Assembly: GCA_020852965.1 (NCBI GenBank)
Contig: JADYZV010000185.1
Span: 89,273-153,272, forward strand
Direction: 5' to 3'
Length of the DNA: 64,000 nt
DNA from: Pirellulaceae bacterium
GTDB taxonomy: Bacteria > Planctomycetota > Planctomycetia > Pirellulales > Pirellulaceae
Positions 36,238 through 46,708 of this stretch are shown here, piece after piece. The translations under genes were made by a program, and so were the position numbers. Each line of letters starts with the position of its first letter. The stretch's first letter is position 1. The notes below the pieces were generated by a model. That model had not been told where the DNA came from, did no database searches, and worked only from the letters and a program-made list of their open reading frames with translations.

Positions 36238-37543
36238 AGAACAAGCTGGCTGGATCGCTCCGAAACAGCTTGCGGATGGCAAGTGCGCCACTAACGCAGC
36301 ACATGGCTAGAGTCAGCACCCACACGAACAGGATGCGATCCCAGGTCATGCTCATAACAAGCCCACTTCCCCAAGCCAATAACCAGTACATCCCTTGGGC
36401 TACGATCAAGCCGGGGACAAATCCCAGGCAGGCCAGGTAGAACGACTGTGACAGAATGACACTCCAGAAATAGGCAGTGCCGTATCCCATGGCTTTGAGC
36501 GTAGCGAATTCGGGCATATGTTCGTTGATGTCGGTGAATTGAATCTGAAAGCAGATGATGGCTCCCACGACGAGCCCCATGATGGTGCCGATGAGGAAGA
36601 TCTTTCCAATCGGAGTTTGGTTTGCCCAGAAATTTTGTTCGCGCGCGATGAAGTAGCTGGTCGGCCTGACATCGATTGCTTGCGGTGCGATCCGCTCGAT
36701 CTGCGCCGCGATCCGCTCGAGTTCTGCGTGCGAGCTAGCGTCGACTTGAAGCAACCCCACGTCGACCACATCGGCGGGATCTCCACCTGGGGAACGCCAC
36801 GGAAAATAGTCGCTGATCATGCGAGCGCTCATCAGCAGCGAGCCATCGTTGGCAAAATCGGTTCCCAACGTGAACTGTCCGACGATCTTCAGGCTGCGAT
36901 TGTTAAGTTCTACCGCGTGGCGCTCGAGCTCAGCGGGATTTTTGGCAAAACCATAAGCGGGCTTGCTTTGTGTGTCGACCAACGCCCCTTGCTGAGCATC
37001 GGCAGCTTCTAGCCGTGCGAACAAACGCGAATCGCGAAAGAATTTCGGGTGCTGCATTTCGACTGCGATCACGCGCAGCGGTCGAGGAACATGCCCCTCG
37101 ACCATTACCCGAGCGGTGGCGCGTTCGACGCTGACGCTACTGACTGCGATCACACCCGGTATCGATGCAGCCTGTTCGAGCAGTGCCCGTGGAAAACGTT
37201 GCTCTGTCGAGATGTTATAGCGCGCTTGACTGACCATTGCCAAGTTGGCGACGTGCGGATCAAACAGCGTAAATAGCTGCACGTTGTTGTCGATGAGCGC
37301 GTTGCGAAAGCCGATCTGCATGAACATCAATACAACCGCGAAGCCCACACCGGTCGCGGCCAACAGGCATTTCTTGAAGTCGCTCGTCAGGTTTTTCCAG
37401 GCTAGTGCAGTACGCATAGGTTCCATGACAGTCGGGTTGTGTGACGCGAGCGATGTCAGTGCCACGCACATACAAATTGGTTTAGAACAGGCTTGCCGGC
37501 TCGGCTTTCCAAAGTTTTCGCAGAGCGAGCAAACCACTAACAC
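36236..37543 (-). CDS. ABC transporter permease (FtsX/DevC-like)
   Basis: C-terminal EFATLKAMGYGTAYFWSVILSQSFYLACLGFVPG; four-TM layout; paralogue of next gene. Confidence 0.88.
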   Translation of the reverse strand: MLVVCSLCENFGKPSRQACSKPICMCVALTSLASHNPTVMEPMRTALAWKNLTSDFKKCLLAATGVGFAVVLMFMQIGFRNALIDNNVQLFTLFDPHVANLAMVSQARYNISTEQRFPRALLEQAASIPGVIAVSSVSVERATARVMVEGHVPRPLRVIAVEMQHPKFFRDSRLFARLEAADAQQGALVDTQSKPAYGFAKNPAELERHAVELNNRSLKIVGQFTLGTDFANDGSLLMSARMISDYFPWRSPGGDPADVVDVGLLQVDASSHAELERIAAQIERIAPQAIDVRPTSYFIAREQNFWANQTPIGKIFLIGTIMGLVVGAIICFQIQFTDINEHMPEFATLKAMGYGTAYFWSVILSQSFYLACLGFVPGLIVAQGMYWLLAWGSGLVMSMTWDRILFVWVLTLAMCCVSGALAIRKLFRSDPASLF

Positions 37544-38753
37544 AGCTCATCAATATGCCTAGCCCAGCCACTAGGCCAATGCGGCCGGAGTTCATTAGAA
37601 GCGGAATGCCTGTCAGGTTATAGGTCAAGCGGTACAGCAACTCCGCCGCGATCCAACTCGCGGCGAAGCCAAATAGACTGAGCACAATGGCTTGAGTCAT
37701 GACAATGCTCGACAAGTAGAGTCGCGAGTAGCCCATGGCGAGCAACGTCGCATACTCGCTGAGCCGATTGGAGACGTCGGTCGAGAGAATCATATAGACG
37801 ATCGCCGAACCCACCAGCAGCGAGAGCACTACGCCCATTTGAAAGATCAGCCCGAAGGGAGTTTGCCACAGCCAACGAAATCGTTCAGCCGCCAGTGCTT
37901 CCTCTTTGGTGAGTACGGTCATGACTCCAGCGAACTCGTCCACGTTGTCATTCTGCGGACGAACGCCTGCTGGCATGACGCGCAAGCGTTGCTTGATGCG
38001 TTCGATCACTTGCGCTTGCTCGGCGGCATCGGAGCTATCGAGCTGTAGCAAACCCAGCGAAGTTGTCGTATTGATATCGATGGGGGCCATGCGAGCAAAG
38101 CCGGCCGGGCTGGTAATCAAAGCACCGTTGGCTGCCAGGCCGGTCCCCAGACGATAGAGCCCTGTAATGGTGAACGACTTGCCGCCAATTTCTGTTTCTC
38201 GCCCCACGTCAGCGTCGCTGAAACGCCCCAGCCGCCAAGGCAAGAATGGAATCAGCGGCTGGTCGTCGAGCGGTCCGTAGTCGGCTTGCGTACTATCGTC
38301 GAGCAGAATGGTGTCTTCACGAAGCTGGCTCGAAAGCGTTTGTATCTGCGGTGAGCGGAAAACGGGTAAACTCGGTTCGAAAGCCATGACTGCAATCGGC
38401 AAATACTGACTCTGAAAATCCTCATCTAGCAACTGGGCGCGAGTTGGCAAGGATCGCCAATTCTGCACGCTGATCCAAAGCGGCTGGGCGGAACGAACGC
38501 CGGACGTGTTGGCGGCGACTTTCAATTCGCTGCGCTCGATCTGCCCCGCCTCGTACAAATGCAAGTAGTCCGGGGCGCGCAGCAGCACATCGAATTCGAG
38601 CTGCTCCAGCACATTGGTGGCCGTAAAAGCGACCGCTCCCATAAACCCCAATTGCATGAAAACCAGCAACAGGGCAAAGGCAACTCCCGCAATGGAGACT
38701 CCCGTCTGCAATGGCTGGTGCAACAGATTGTGCAGTGCCAGTGGTGTCTTCAT
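37482..38753 (-). CDS. ABC transporter permease (FtsX/DevC-like)
   Basis: FMQLGFMGAVAFTATNVLEQLEFDVLL; LSEYATLLAMGYSRLYLSSIVMTQAIVLSLFGF. Confidence 0.9.
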   Translation of the reverse strand: MKTPLALHNLLHQPLQTGVSIAGVAFALLLVFMQLGFMGAVAFTATNVLEQLEFDVLLRAPDYLHLYEAGQIERSELKVAANTSGVRSAQPLWISVQNWRSLPTRAQLLDEDFQSQYLPIAVMAFEPSLPVFRSPQIQTLSSQLREDTILLDDSTQADYGPLDDQPLIPFLPWRLGRFSDADVGRETEIGGKSFTITGLYRLGTGLAANGALITSPAGFARMAPIDINTTTSLGLLQLDSSDAAEQAQVIERIKQRLRVMPAGVRPQNDNVDEFAGVMTVLTKEEALAAERFRWLWQTPFGLIFQMGVVLSLLVGSAIVYMILSTDVSNRLSEYATLLAMGYSRLYLSSIVMTQAIVLSLFGFAASWIAAELLYRLTYNLTGIPLLMNSGRIGLVAGLGILMSCVSGLLALRKLWKAEPASLF

Positions 38754-40000
38754 AATGTTTCGTGCGCAGCCTGAGTTGCCACCGGCGTGGGGCTTGAGGC
38801 GGTTGTAGACTCCGTCGGCGGTGACGTCTGAATCTCGACGACGACTTGCAATTGCAACCAGTCCTTGGCGATTTCCGTGGATGGAGCATCCAGATTGACG
38901 ATAGCGGTCACCGTGCGGTAGTCGGCGCGCGCCAGGGGGTTGAGCGAGCGCAGTTGCGGGCGGCCGACCAGCTTGAATTTCTGGACGACCTGCCCCTTGA
39001 GCACTTGCTCCCCCAGCGCGCGACTGGTAATCGTAGCGGCCTGCCCGGGCACGACCGTTGGAGCGTCCATTTCGTTGATCTCAATCTCGCACACCAACGC
39101 GCTCAAATCGGCCATTTCAATTTGCGGTCCAGGCAGACTCGACTCGCCCGTATTCACGTTGACGGCCAAGATGACACCGTCGATGGGGGCCAGCAGGCGG
39201 GTCGTAGCGCTTTGTTCGACTGCGGCGGCGATTTCGAGGTCGAGGATCTCGAGCGCCTGCGAGCTCTCAGCCGCAGCCAGTTGTTCGGAGGATGCTTGCA
39301 GCTCTAGCTCGACAGCCTGTAAACTCCACGCCAATTCCTCGCTCGTCTGCTTTTGCGTTTCTGCTTGTCGGGCGTAGTCCAGCTCCGCTTGGGCGACCTG
39401 GATACGTTGGCGATCGATTTCTAACTCGCCGACGAACCCTTGGGTCGTAGGATTGGCGGAGATGTCCAGCAGTTTCTGGAATACGTTCTTCGATGCGTCG
39501 ACCAGTTGCTTGGCCAAGTCGAGCAGTTTGTCAGTGCGGTGGGCAGCGGCCTGCCGGGCTTTTAGCTGTTCGAGTTTAAGCTCAGTGGCCGAAAGCTGCT
39601 GTTGCGCGGCCGCGATGGCTTGCTCGCGCTGAGCCGCTGCATCTTCGCGCCGTTTGTGAAGCGTTTTGAGTTTCGCGTCGGCCACTTGTCGCGATTGCAT
39701 GGTTAGCAACGTTTGCCCCGCCTGCACTTGATCGCCAACGGCTACTCCCACGTGACTGACGATATCACCAGGTGTCGCGGACAATTTCACAATACCACCC
39801 GCCGGTAGTATTTGTCCTTGAGCGATGATCCGCTGCGGCGTCACCGCTTTGGGTGGTGCAGAAGCCGTCCGAGGCGTCGAGCCGCTGGGAGGTCGATCGC
39901 ACCCCCCGCTCGACAATACTGCGCTAAGCACCATGATGCTCGCTGTGGGGGCGTAGTGAAAAGTGACGAGGCGACGAAGGGATTGTGCAGGTCCGGACAT
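38750..40000 (-). CDS. HlyD/DevB-like periplasmic adaptor, lipoprotein-like N-terminus
   Basis: GGIVKLSATPGDIVSHVGVAVGDQVQAGQTLLTM; long coiled coil; LLAPIDGVILAVNVNTGE; VPGQAATITSRAL. Confidence 0.9.
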   Translation of the reverse strand: MSGPAQSLRRLVTFHYAPTASIMVLSAVLSSGGCDRPPSGSTPRTASAPPKAVTPQRIIAQGQILPAGGIVKLSATPGDIVSHVGVAVGDQVQAGQTLLTMQSRQVADAKLKTLHKRREDAAAQREQAIAAAQQQLSATELKLEQLKARQAAAHRTDKLLDLAKQLVDASKNVFQKLLDISANPTTQGFVGELEIDRQRIQVAQAELDYARQAETQKQTSEELAWSLQAVELELQASSEQLAAAESSQALEILDLEIAAAVEQSATTRLLAPIDGVILAVNVNTGESSLPGPQIEMADLSALVCEIEINEMDAPTVVPGQAATITSRALGEQVLKGQVVQKFKLVGRPQLRSLNPLARADYRTVTAIVNLDAPSTEIAKDWLQLQVVVEIQTSPPTESTTASSPTPVATQAAHETL

Positions 40001-40141
40001 AGCGGAGAGGTTGGTCCTAGGTGCGTAGTTCGAATGGTAGCGCTAAAATATCCACGTTAGTGGCTCACTCGATTATAATTAAGAATTAGGGACTCTGCAT
40101 GAGAGTCGCATCCCCGAACTCGTAAAGACTAAGATTGTTCC

Positions 40142-41302
40142 ATGACGGAAGCTACCGCGCCAACTTCGGCGATGCGTTTTGATCCGGAGATACGTCAGCG
40201 CATCGCTGCAGGGCAGACGCCTGCCATCTCTGCGAGGCATTTGCAGCACTACTATGGCACGGGGGAATTGAGTAAGCAGGTGCTCTTCGATAATTCGCTG
40301 GAGATCTATCCGGGGGAAATTATCATCATGACCGGGCCCAGTGGCTCGGGAAAAACGACTTTGTTGACTTTGATCGGCACCTTACGCCAGGCTCAAGAGG
40401 GGGAATTGTTCGTCCTGGGGCACTCCTTGCACGCTGCAACCAAATCCGGCCTGCGGGCGCTCAGGCGAGAAATCGGCTTTATCTTTCAAGCTCACAACCT
40501 GTTCGATTCGTTGACCGCCACGCAAAACGTTCGCATGGCGCTGGAGCTGGCCGATCCCGGTGCTGGCCGTCGTGCGCAGACGACTCGAGCCCAAGCCATG
40601 CTCGAAGCCGTCGGGCTCGGGGAGCGCACGGGACACAAACCCAAACAGCTCTCTGGTGGTCAGAAGCAGCGCGTGGCCATCGCTCGCGGTTTGGTACATC
40701 AACCTCGCTTAGTGCTGGCCGACGAACCGACCGCCGCATTGGACGAGGCGAGTGGCCGACAGGTAGTCGAATTACTGAAAAAGATGGCCAAGGAACAGCA
40801 GGTGACGATCGTCATCGTAACCCATGACAATCGGATCTTAGATGTGGCCGATCGCATCGTCAATTTAGTCGATGGCAGCATTCGCAGCGATGTGTTGGTG
40901 CAAGAGACGGCCATCGTCAGTCAGATGCTGATCAAATGCGACGTATTCGCGCATCTGTCGCCACGCGGATTGGCCGAAATGGCCGACCACCTGCTGTGTG
41001 AAACCATCCCGGCCCACCAGACAGTGATTCGCGAAGGGGAGGCGGGTGACAAATTCTACTTGATTCGCACAGGGCGAGTTTCCGTGCAACGCGCGGCGCA
41101 GTCCCAGCCATTGGCGATTCTGAAGGAGGGGGATTTTTTTGGCGAAATGGCCTTGCTGACCGGACAACCTCGCAACGCCAGCGTTGTGGCGCTCGAAGAG
41201 ACCGTGCTATATTCGCTTAGCCAGGACAAGTTTCGACAAGCGATCGCGCAGCAAGCGTCGTTCGAATCGGAAATCAGAAGAAGCTTGTTCGACCGTCAGT
41301 AG
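40142..41302 (+). CDS. DevA/LolD-like ABC ATPase fused to a C-terminal cyclic-nucleotide-binding domain
   Basis: MTGPSGSGKTTLLTLIGTLR, QLSGGQKQRVAIARGLVHQPRLVLADEPTAALD; then VFAHLSPRGLAEMADHLLCETIPAHQTVIREGEAGDKFYLIRTGRVSVQR...LKEGDFFGEMALLTGQPRNASVVAL. Confidence 0.95.
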   Translation: MTEATAPTSAMRFDPEIRQRIAAGQTPAISARHLQHYYGTGELSKQVLFDNSLEIYPGEIIIMTGPSGSGKTTLLTLIGTLRQAQEGELFVLGHSLHAATKSGLRALRREIGFIFQAHNLFDSLTATQNVRMALELADPGAGRRAQTTRAQAMLEAVGLGERTGHKPKQLSGGQKQRVAIARGLVHQPRLVLADEPTAALDEASGRQVVELLKKMAKEQQVTIVIVTHDNRILDVADRIVNLVDGSIRSDVLVQETAIVSQMLIKCDVFAHLSPRGLAEMADHLLCETIPAHQTVIREGEAGDKFYLIRTGRVSVQRAAQSQPLAILKEGDFFGEMALLTGQPRNASVVALEETVLYSLSQDKFRQAIAQQASFESEIRRSLFDRQ

Positions 41303-41470
41303 TAGTCGCTATCCACCCACTATCGCTAGGACCTTTTGCCGCAAAGGGGATCGATGCCGCATTATTCCCTATTTATCGTGACTTTAAGTGGGCAAAGCCT
41401 GATGACAAAATGGAGCGGTGCGGTCTATACTTTGGAGATTGCATAGGCAATGGCAATTGCCTGATATTTC

Positions 41471-41956
41471 GTGGTTCTCATCGGCAGGGTCGCACGGATG
41501 ACTCCAGACGCAAGTTTTTACCAGTTTTCGAAAGTGGTATGGCAGCTTGTCAACGACCAAGCTCGCCAGGCGCTCGTTCGCAAAGAGTTCAGCCCAGACG
41601 ACGCGCGTATCGAATCGGTGCGGTGCGTCCACCTGGAAGAAGAAGGGGAAATGGCCTACGGTCGTCAAGTCTGGTTCTTTGAAGCCACCGCCTACGACGC
41701 AATCGGTCGACAACATCGGCTGTTCGGAGCGCTCGATTTCTCAGTGCAGTACGCTCTACTCGTTCCGATGCGAGCGATGTTGATGGACGAGCCCCAGCAC
41801 CGACAACGCTTTCTGCAATCGATCGTCCACCCCTACGACTCACAAGTTTGGGTCAACCCATCGACCAAAATCTGGGTACGGCTCACTCTGGCGTCTGTCA
41901 TCTTGCTGTCTGCCACGTGGCTGCTTTCGCTGGCTGCTTGCTTGATGGAGACCTAA
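41471..41956 (+). CDS. Hypothetical protein with C-terminal TM helix
   Basis: 161-aa ORF; LASVILLSATWLLSLAACL. Confidence 0.6.
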   Translation: MVLIGRVARMTPDASFYQFSKVVWQLVNDQARQALVRKEFSPDDARIESVRCVHLEEEGEMAYGRQVWFFEATAYDAIGRQHRLFGALDFSVQYALLVPMRAMLMDEPQHRQRFLQSIVHPYDSQVWVNPSTKIWVRLTLASVILLSATWLLSLAACLMET

Positions 41957-42070
41957 GCTTCCCCCCATCGAAGTCTCGGTCGCCTGACCACAGGAACCTA
42001 CCGTCTGGCGACGGTAGCTACGCATCGCTAGACCGCAGGAGGCTGGCGACGGTAGCTACGGCTTCTTCGA

Positions 42071-42334
42071 CTACGGTGGATCGTAGCCTCCGCGATGGAA
42101 TGGATGGCAGCGTAGAATCCGCTTGCAACCGCGTGCTGTCCCTCTCAGGAGCCCATATTTCTCGATGGCGGTAATCATATAGGCACTGCAAGTCGGTTGA
42201 AAGCGGCAACTCGACCCAAGCAAGGGCGACAGGCCGCGCTGATAAACTCGTACTAGGCCAATCGCGCAAAGCGCCGGCCAGCGTTTAACTCGCTGCAGGG
42301 TGATAACGGTAGGATGCTGATCGGTAGTTCCCAT
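42071..42334 (-). CDS. yidD: Membrane protein insertion efficiency factor
   Basis: [63 protein letters not shown]. Confidence 0.95.
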   Translation of the reverse strand: MGTTDQHPTVITLQRVKRWPALCAIGLVRVYQRGLSPLLGSSCRFQPTCSAYMITAIEKYGLLRGTARGCKRILRCHPFHRGGYDPP

Positions 42335-42593
42335 CTCTGTATTCTACGGCATTCCAAACTCGTCGGTGCAGTAGCCGCCGCGATCTTGCACCTCGTTCAT
42401 GCCCCCTGCCAGCTAGTAGACCGTTGATTTGGTACGCCGTACATTCCTAGAGAACCTCAGGTGCAAGCCAGCGCAGGGGACCGACGAAAAAAAGTTCTGC
42501 TATGGCGATTTTTCTTGCCCGGTCGCAGTTCGGCTCTACAATAGTCGTCGGATCAATGGTGCGTGTGCTGTAGAGCGGAGGTCGAGCTGGGTT

Positions 42594-42935
42594 ATGAGTC
42601 GTTGCAAGTGTATTGGTTGGTGGCAGCAAGAAGGGTATGGTCGGCAACCCATGCATCAACTGCAAATTTCATTTCAGCAGTCGCAGATTGCAGGGAGCGG
42701 CGTTGACATGATCGCTCCCTTCACACTGACTGGCAATTTGCGATCGGACGGAACGGTTGAGTTCGTCAAACAGTACACCGGTAGGCACACGGTGCTGTAC
42801 GTGGGCCAGTACGATGGCGAAGGGACGTTCTACGGAACGTGGGACATCGACGGCTACCGTGGCCAGTGGTCGATCAAAGTTATCCAGTCTGACGCCTATG
42901 GCTCGGTCGAAGGTGTGTACGACGAAGTTTCGTAA
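42594..42935 (+). CDS. Small hypothetical beta-rich protein
   Basis: MSRCKCIGWWQQEGYGRQPMHQLQISFQQSQIAGSGVDMIAPFTLTGNLRSDGTVEFVKQYTGRHTVLYVGQYDGEGTFYGTWDIDGYRGQWSIKV; ORF track start 42429, likely later ATG. Confidence 0.6.
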   Translation: MSRCKCIGWWQQEGYGRQPMHQLQISFQQSQIAGSGVDMIAPFTLTGNLRSDGTVEFVKQYTGRHTVLYVGQYDGEGTFYGTWDIDGYRGQWSIKVIQSDAYGSVEGVYDEVS

Positions 42936-42939
42936 CGGT

Positions 42940-44634
42940 CTATTGAATTTGGAAGTCAAGTGTCGACTGGCCAAACTTGCGACCCTTCATATCCTCGACC
43001 GTCAGTTTGAGCTGGTATTTGCCCGGCTCAATCTTCTGCGGCATGTAGATGCGATAAGCGATGAAGTAATCGCGGCGCTGATTACGGCAGAGGTGTGAAT
43101 CCATCGGCAGCAACTGGTCGGCAATGCGGCGACCGCTTGAGTCGACGATTTCGTAGCTCCCTTGCAACTGCGTTTCGTAGCCCTTGCCTTCGGTATGCGT
43201 GCTGACGAAATTGTCCAGTTCGCAGTACAGCAGCAACTCTTGATCGGGTTTGAACGCGTACTGTGGAAATTTGGTAACTACGCCAAAGCCATCGACTTCC
43301 GTGCAGAACGTGGCGTTGCGCACTTCCAAATTGCTGACCGCAGCCAAGTGGCTGAGCGCTTGACGCTGGCTGAGCATGGCTAGGGTGTAACGCTTAATAT
43401 CGACGGGATTTCCTGTCGGATTGGTGACTTCAAACAGCGCTTTGAGCGAGTGGCGAATGAAATCTTGGCCGTTGGTCTGCAAGCCCTCGATCGGTTCGCT
43501 GGCCGCTTCGATGTCTCCCAAACTCAAGTGCAGCAGCCGGTCGACCATCTGTCGATGAACTTGCTCTTGGGGGCCGTCTGAAGCCGCTTGCTGTTCCAAT
43601 TGAGAAATGGCGGCAGCGATGTGTTGTCGCCAATCGAGATTGTCCGCGCTTGTTTCCACCTCAGAGTCCTCACCGGATCGCAGTGCGGAGTCGACTGGCT
43701 GGCCGGCGCTGGCATAGCTGGCGGAGACGACGCCGGCAGGTGGCGCTGTGCGCTCAGCCACATCGATTGTCGAGTCGGGTCGCGCCGGAGCCTGGTCGGT
43801 CAGTTTTCGCGAGTAGGGCTCGTCTACACCATTGGGCTTGGCGGAAGCATCGCGTGGCTGGCGATTGGATTTACGCGCAGCCAATTGGTACTTCGAAGTA
43901 TCCGTGTAGCCGTCTGGCTCGGCGTGACCATTGTCCTGTGACCCCGATCGCGCAGACGCTTCATCCGTAGTTTGGACAAAATCGGCTTCTTGGATATGGT
44001 CGTCGTCAATGCTTCTGTGAGCAGACGCAGCTCGTGTTTCAACCGGAGACTTTTGATCGGTACGAGGGGAGGGGCTTGGATCATCGATATCTTCCGCAAG
44101 GTTGCGAGCTTGCAAGGCACTCATCTCGCGTCGCAATAATTCACGCTGGGCCGGTGGGACATCGACCAGCATTTCTTCCATATCGCTTGTACGGTCGGCC
44201 TCTCTGCTGGCATTTTTTGGTCGGTTGGATCCCCCTCGACGATTGGTCAATTCATTGGCAGCGGCTGGGGGCACCAGCCCTTGGCCGCTGTCAGCGGTCA
44301 TATAGTTGGCAGGGTCCTGAGACTGCCCTGGACGCAGACGCGACGCAAGCGCGCCACGCCCTGCGCCGCGCTGCCCCGATTGTTGTTCGATTTCGATGAG
44401 GCGGTCGAAACTGGGCTCGGAACTGGCCGTTCTCCACGGGGTACGGCAGCCGCCTACCGCCAAAATGAGCAGCATTGACAGTCCCAGTGATATAAGCCGT
44501 GCTACTTTGATAGCTATAGCGCGGAGCTCGCAAGGGCCACCAAGGGTACCAGCGAGTGATAATCGTCCAACAAGCATGCTGCGGCCTTCCATTGCAGTTA
44601 ATCCACTCCTGAATAATGGGCGGATAGTAGGCAA
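42940..44634 (-). CDS. Hypothetical secreted/lipoprotein-like protein, low-complexity middle, conserved-looking C-terminal domain
   Basis: LISLGLSMLLILAVGGC; Ser/Asp/Ala-rich middle; C-term FCTEVDGFGVVTKFPQYAFKPDQELLLYCELDNFVS...LKLTVEDMKGRKFGQSTLDFQI. Confidence 0.7.
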   Translation of the reverse strand: MPTIRPLFRSGLTAMEGRSMLVGRLSLAGTLGGPCELRAIAIKVARLISLGLSMLLILAVGGCRTPWRTASSEPSFDRLIEIEQQSGQRGAGRGALASRLRPGQSQDPANYMTADSGQGLVPPAAANELTNRRGGSNRPKNASREADRTSDMEEMLVDVPPAQRELLRREMSALQARNLAEDIDDPSPSPRTDQKSPVETRAASAHRSIDDDHIQEADFVQTTDEASARSGSQDNGHAEPDGYTDTSKYQLAARKSNRQPRDASAKPNGVDEPYSRKLTDQAPARPDSTIDVAERTAPPAGVVSASYASAGQPVDSALRSGEDSEVETSADNLDWRQHIAAAISQLEQQAASDGPQEQVHRQMVDRLLHLSLGDIEAASEPIEGLQTNGQDFIRHSLKALFEVTNPTGNPVDIKRYTLAMLSQRQALSHLAAVSNLEVRNATFCTEVDGFGVVTKFPQYAFKPDQELLLYCELDNFVSTHTEGKGYETQLQGSYEIVDSSGRRIADQLLPMDSHLCRNQRRDYFIAYRIYMPQKIEPGKYQLKLTVEDMKGRKFGQSTLDFQIQ

Positions 44635-44693
44635 TCAAGCACTGTGTAGCAAGTTAGATTGGGTAAGAAACCTACGTCTGTAGCAGAAATAAT

Positions 44694-44835
44694 GTAGCTC
44701 GGTGGTCTCCACCGAGGGAAAAAGTAGCTCGGTGGTCTCCACCGAGGGAAAGAGTAGCTCGGTGGTCTCCACCGAGGAGTCACGTTGGAGATCAACGCGC
44801 TAGCTTCCATCGCGTTGGGGACCAATGCGCTACAA
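44694..44835. repeat. Five GTAGC-type hairpin repeats in row, two with different stems
   Basis: GTAGCTCGGTGGTCTCCACCGAGG x3, then CGTTGGAGATCAACGCGCTAG and GCGTTGGGGACCAATGCGCTAC. Confidence 0.88.
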
Positions 44836-45066
44836 TTACCCTAGTCCGAAAACTTTGCGCAGTCTGTAAAAAGCTCAAGATCGGAATCTACGCTACCGAT
44901 AGATTCGAAAGAGGCTCGATACAGCCCAGAGGGCACTTAGCTAGACATGCCTTGATTCGATAGGGCCACTTCAAGTACTACTATTAGCGCACACCCCATA
45001 GCTCCGCCCGTAGTTCGCGCGGACGTTGAGGGAACGGCGAGACCCAAAAGCAGGGAAGGGATTGTT

Positions 45067-46605
45067 ATGCCAAGGACGGCATCGGCTCGAAGTATCGACT
45101 CAGATCGCTTGCGTTCGCGCCCCGTGACTCCGCGCTCTGCGAGGCCTAGCGTGTCCGGCCCCGAGTTGGCCGCCGAGCTACCCCCGGTTTTGTTTCGCCT
45201 GCCTGCGCTCACTGCCAGTCCTCCGAGAGTGGAGCGACTCGCGCCGGAGACAGACCAAGCCTCGTTGGCTCGCGGCGCTCTGGCTGCTGAAATGCGTGAC
45301 ATTCCCGAGTCGGTTACCGAAACAGCGTGCGCGCAAGACGACACCACGGAACCGGCCTATACCCCCCAGGTAACTCTGGAAACATTCGGCGGACAGTCAA
45401 ACTCCGTATCCGAAAATGCCCCAACGGCTGAAACCTCGTCTACGTCCGCAACACCTGTTGATGCGCCGGAAGTAGCGGCTCCGGCTCCGGTTGCGAACAA
45501 CGTTCTTCAGCGAACTTGGTGGGAACATTGGTCAAGCGGTGTCGTATTGATCTTACTAATCATCGCGTTGGTCACGGCGAGCATCATTGCTCTGAACGAT
45601 AGCGGAAGAGCCAAGCCGGATTACTTGGCGAGCCAAGCCGAATCGTCGGTGGGTGACGAATTCGATTTGTCCAGCATAACCATTCCGGAAATTACCATCC
45701 CGTCCACCCCTTCACGCAATAACAATGGCATAACGGCCGCCCCGCTTCCCAAGGATAAGGAAACTGCTGACGAAGCGCTAAATCTGGCAACGATCAGCAC
45801 ACCTGCCGTGGCCGCGCCCGCCGCCTTGGCTCCCCAAGCGACACTCGATCAACCGGTCGGAGTCGCAGCACCGCAACTATTTGTTGACAACGTATCGCTG
45901 GGGAATGCCGCCCAAAGTAACGCGGGCTTAGCAATTCCCAGCCTAACGACTAGTAGTCCAACGGTATCGCTCGAACTACCCAATGCCGTGTCGCCAGCGG
46001 ACTCTGAAAAAACGGCTACGGATGGATCGAGTCCGACGTTCTACGACGGAGCGTCGCGCACCATGGAGCAGCATGCAGCCTCTGGAAACGCAGTTGGGCA
46101 AACCTGGCCAACGGAAACCGGGACGGCCAGCATGCCCGGTGAAGGGGTCGCCCATTCCGCCGGTCGACCGATCGATACCAATATGCCAAGCTATCCGACA
46201 ATTTTGGCCTCCGCAACAGGAGAAGCCAACGGCGCACCGAACAGGCCTGTCTTCTCGACCGCTTCCCACGCTCAGACGGCTGGTCCATCAGCGGCACTTG
46301 AGGTGCCCAGCCCGGATGCAGCTCCCACCAACCAAGGTACGAGCCACCACGCCGGCCCAGCTCCGACAGCCACGGTTGTGCCGTCGGCGACTCCCGACTT
46401 GAACGGCAATTCGCTGGTGAGTGAATATTTCAAGTTCAAACAGATGCGTCAAGCTGCCGAAGCGACCGCCGAAAATCGCTTTCCAAGTTCGACACCGATA
46501 GCCACACAGCCCAATGCAGCTCCCCATTCGATAGGGAGTGGTTCAGGGTTTACGCTGGGAAGTCCGCAAGCGGGTACGCCAGTCGCGCCACCGCTACCAC
46601 ATTAG
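45067..46605 (+). CDS. Hypothetical single-TM protein of polysaccharide locus
   Basis: TM WWEHWSSGVVLILLIIALVTASIIAL; low-complexity; sits upstream of the tyrosine-kinase-like ATPase. Confidence 0.65.
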   Translation: MPRTASARSIDSDRLRSRPVTPRSARPSVSGPELAAELPPVLFRLPALTASPPRVERLAPETDQASLARGALAAEMRDIPESVTETACAQDDTTEPAYTPQVTLETFGGQSNSVSENAPTAETSSTSATPVDAPEVAAPAPVANNVLQRTWWEHWSSGVVLILLIIALVTASIIALNDSGRAKPDYLASQAESSVGDEFDLSSITIPEITIPSTPSRNNNGITAAPLPKDKETADEALNLATISTPAVAAPAALAPQATLDQPVGVAAPQLFVDNVSLGNAAQSNAGLAIPSLTTSSPTVSLELPNAVSPADSEKTATDGSSPTFYDGASRTMEQHAASGNAVGQTWPTETGTASMPGEGVAHSAGRPIDTNMPSYPTILASATGEANGAPNRPVFSTASHAQTAGPSAALEVPSPDAAPTNQGTSHHAGPAPTATVVPSATPDLNGNSLVSEYFKFKQMRQAAEATAENRFPSSTPIATQPNAAPHSIGSGSGFTLGSPQAGTPVAPPLPH

Positions 46606-46708
46606 CAATAGGTTGGTAGCCAAAGATTGACAGAGGACTGTCGACCGCTAGCTGCCGAGTGGATTACTGATAATCAACGCACAGGATACCCCTGTCAGGG
46701 AACCGATC

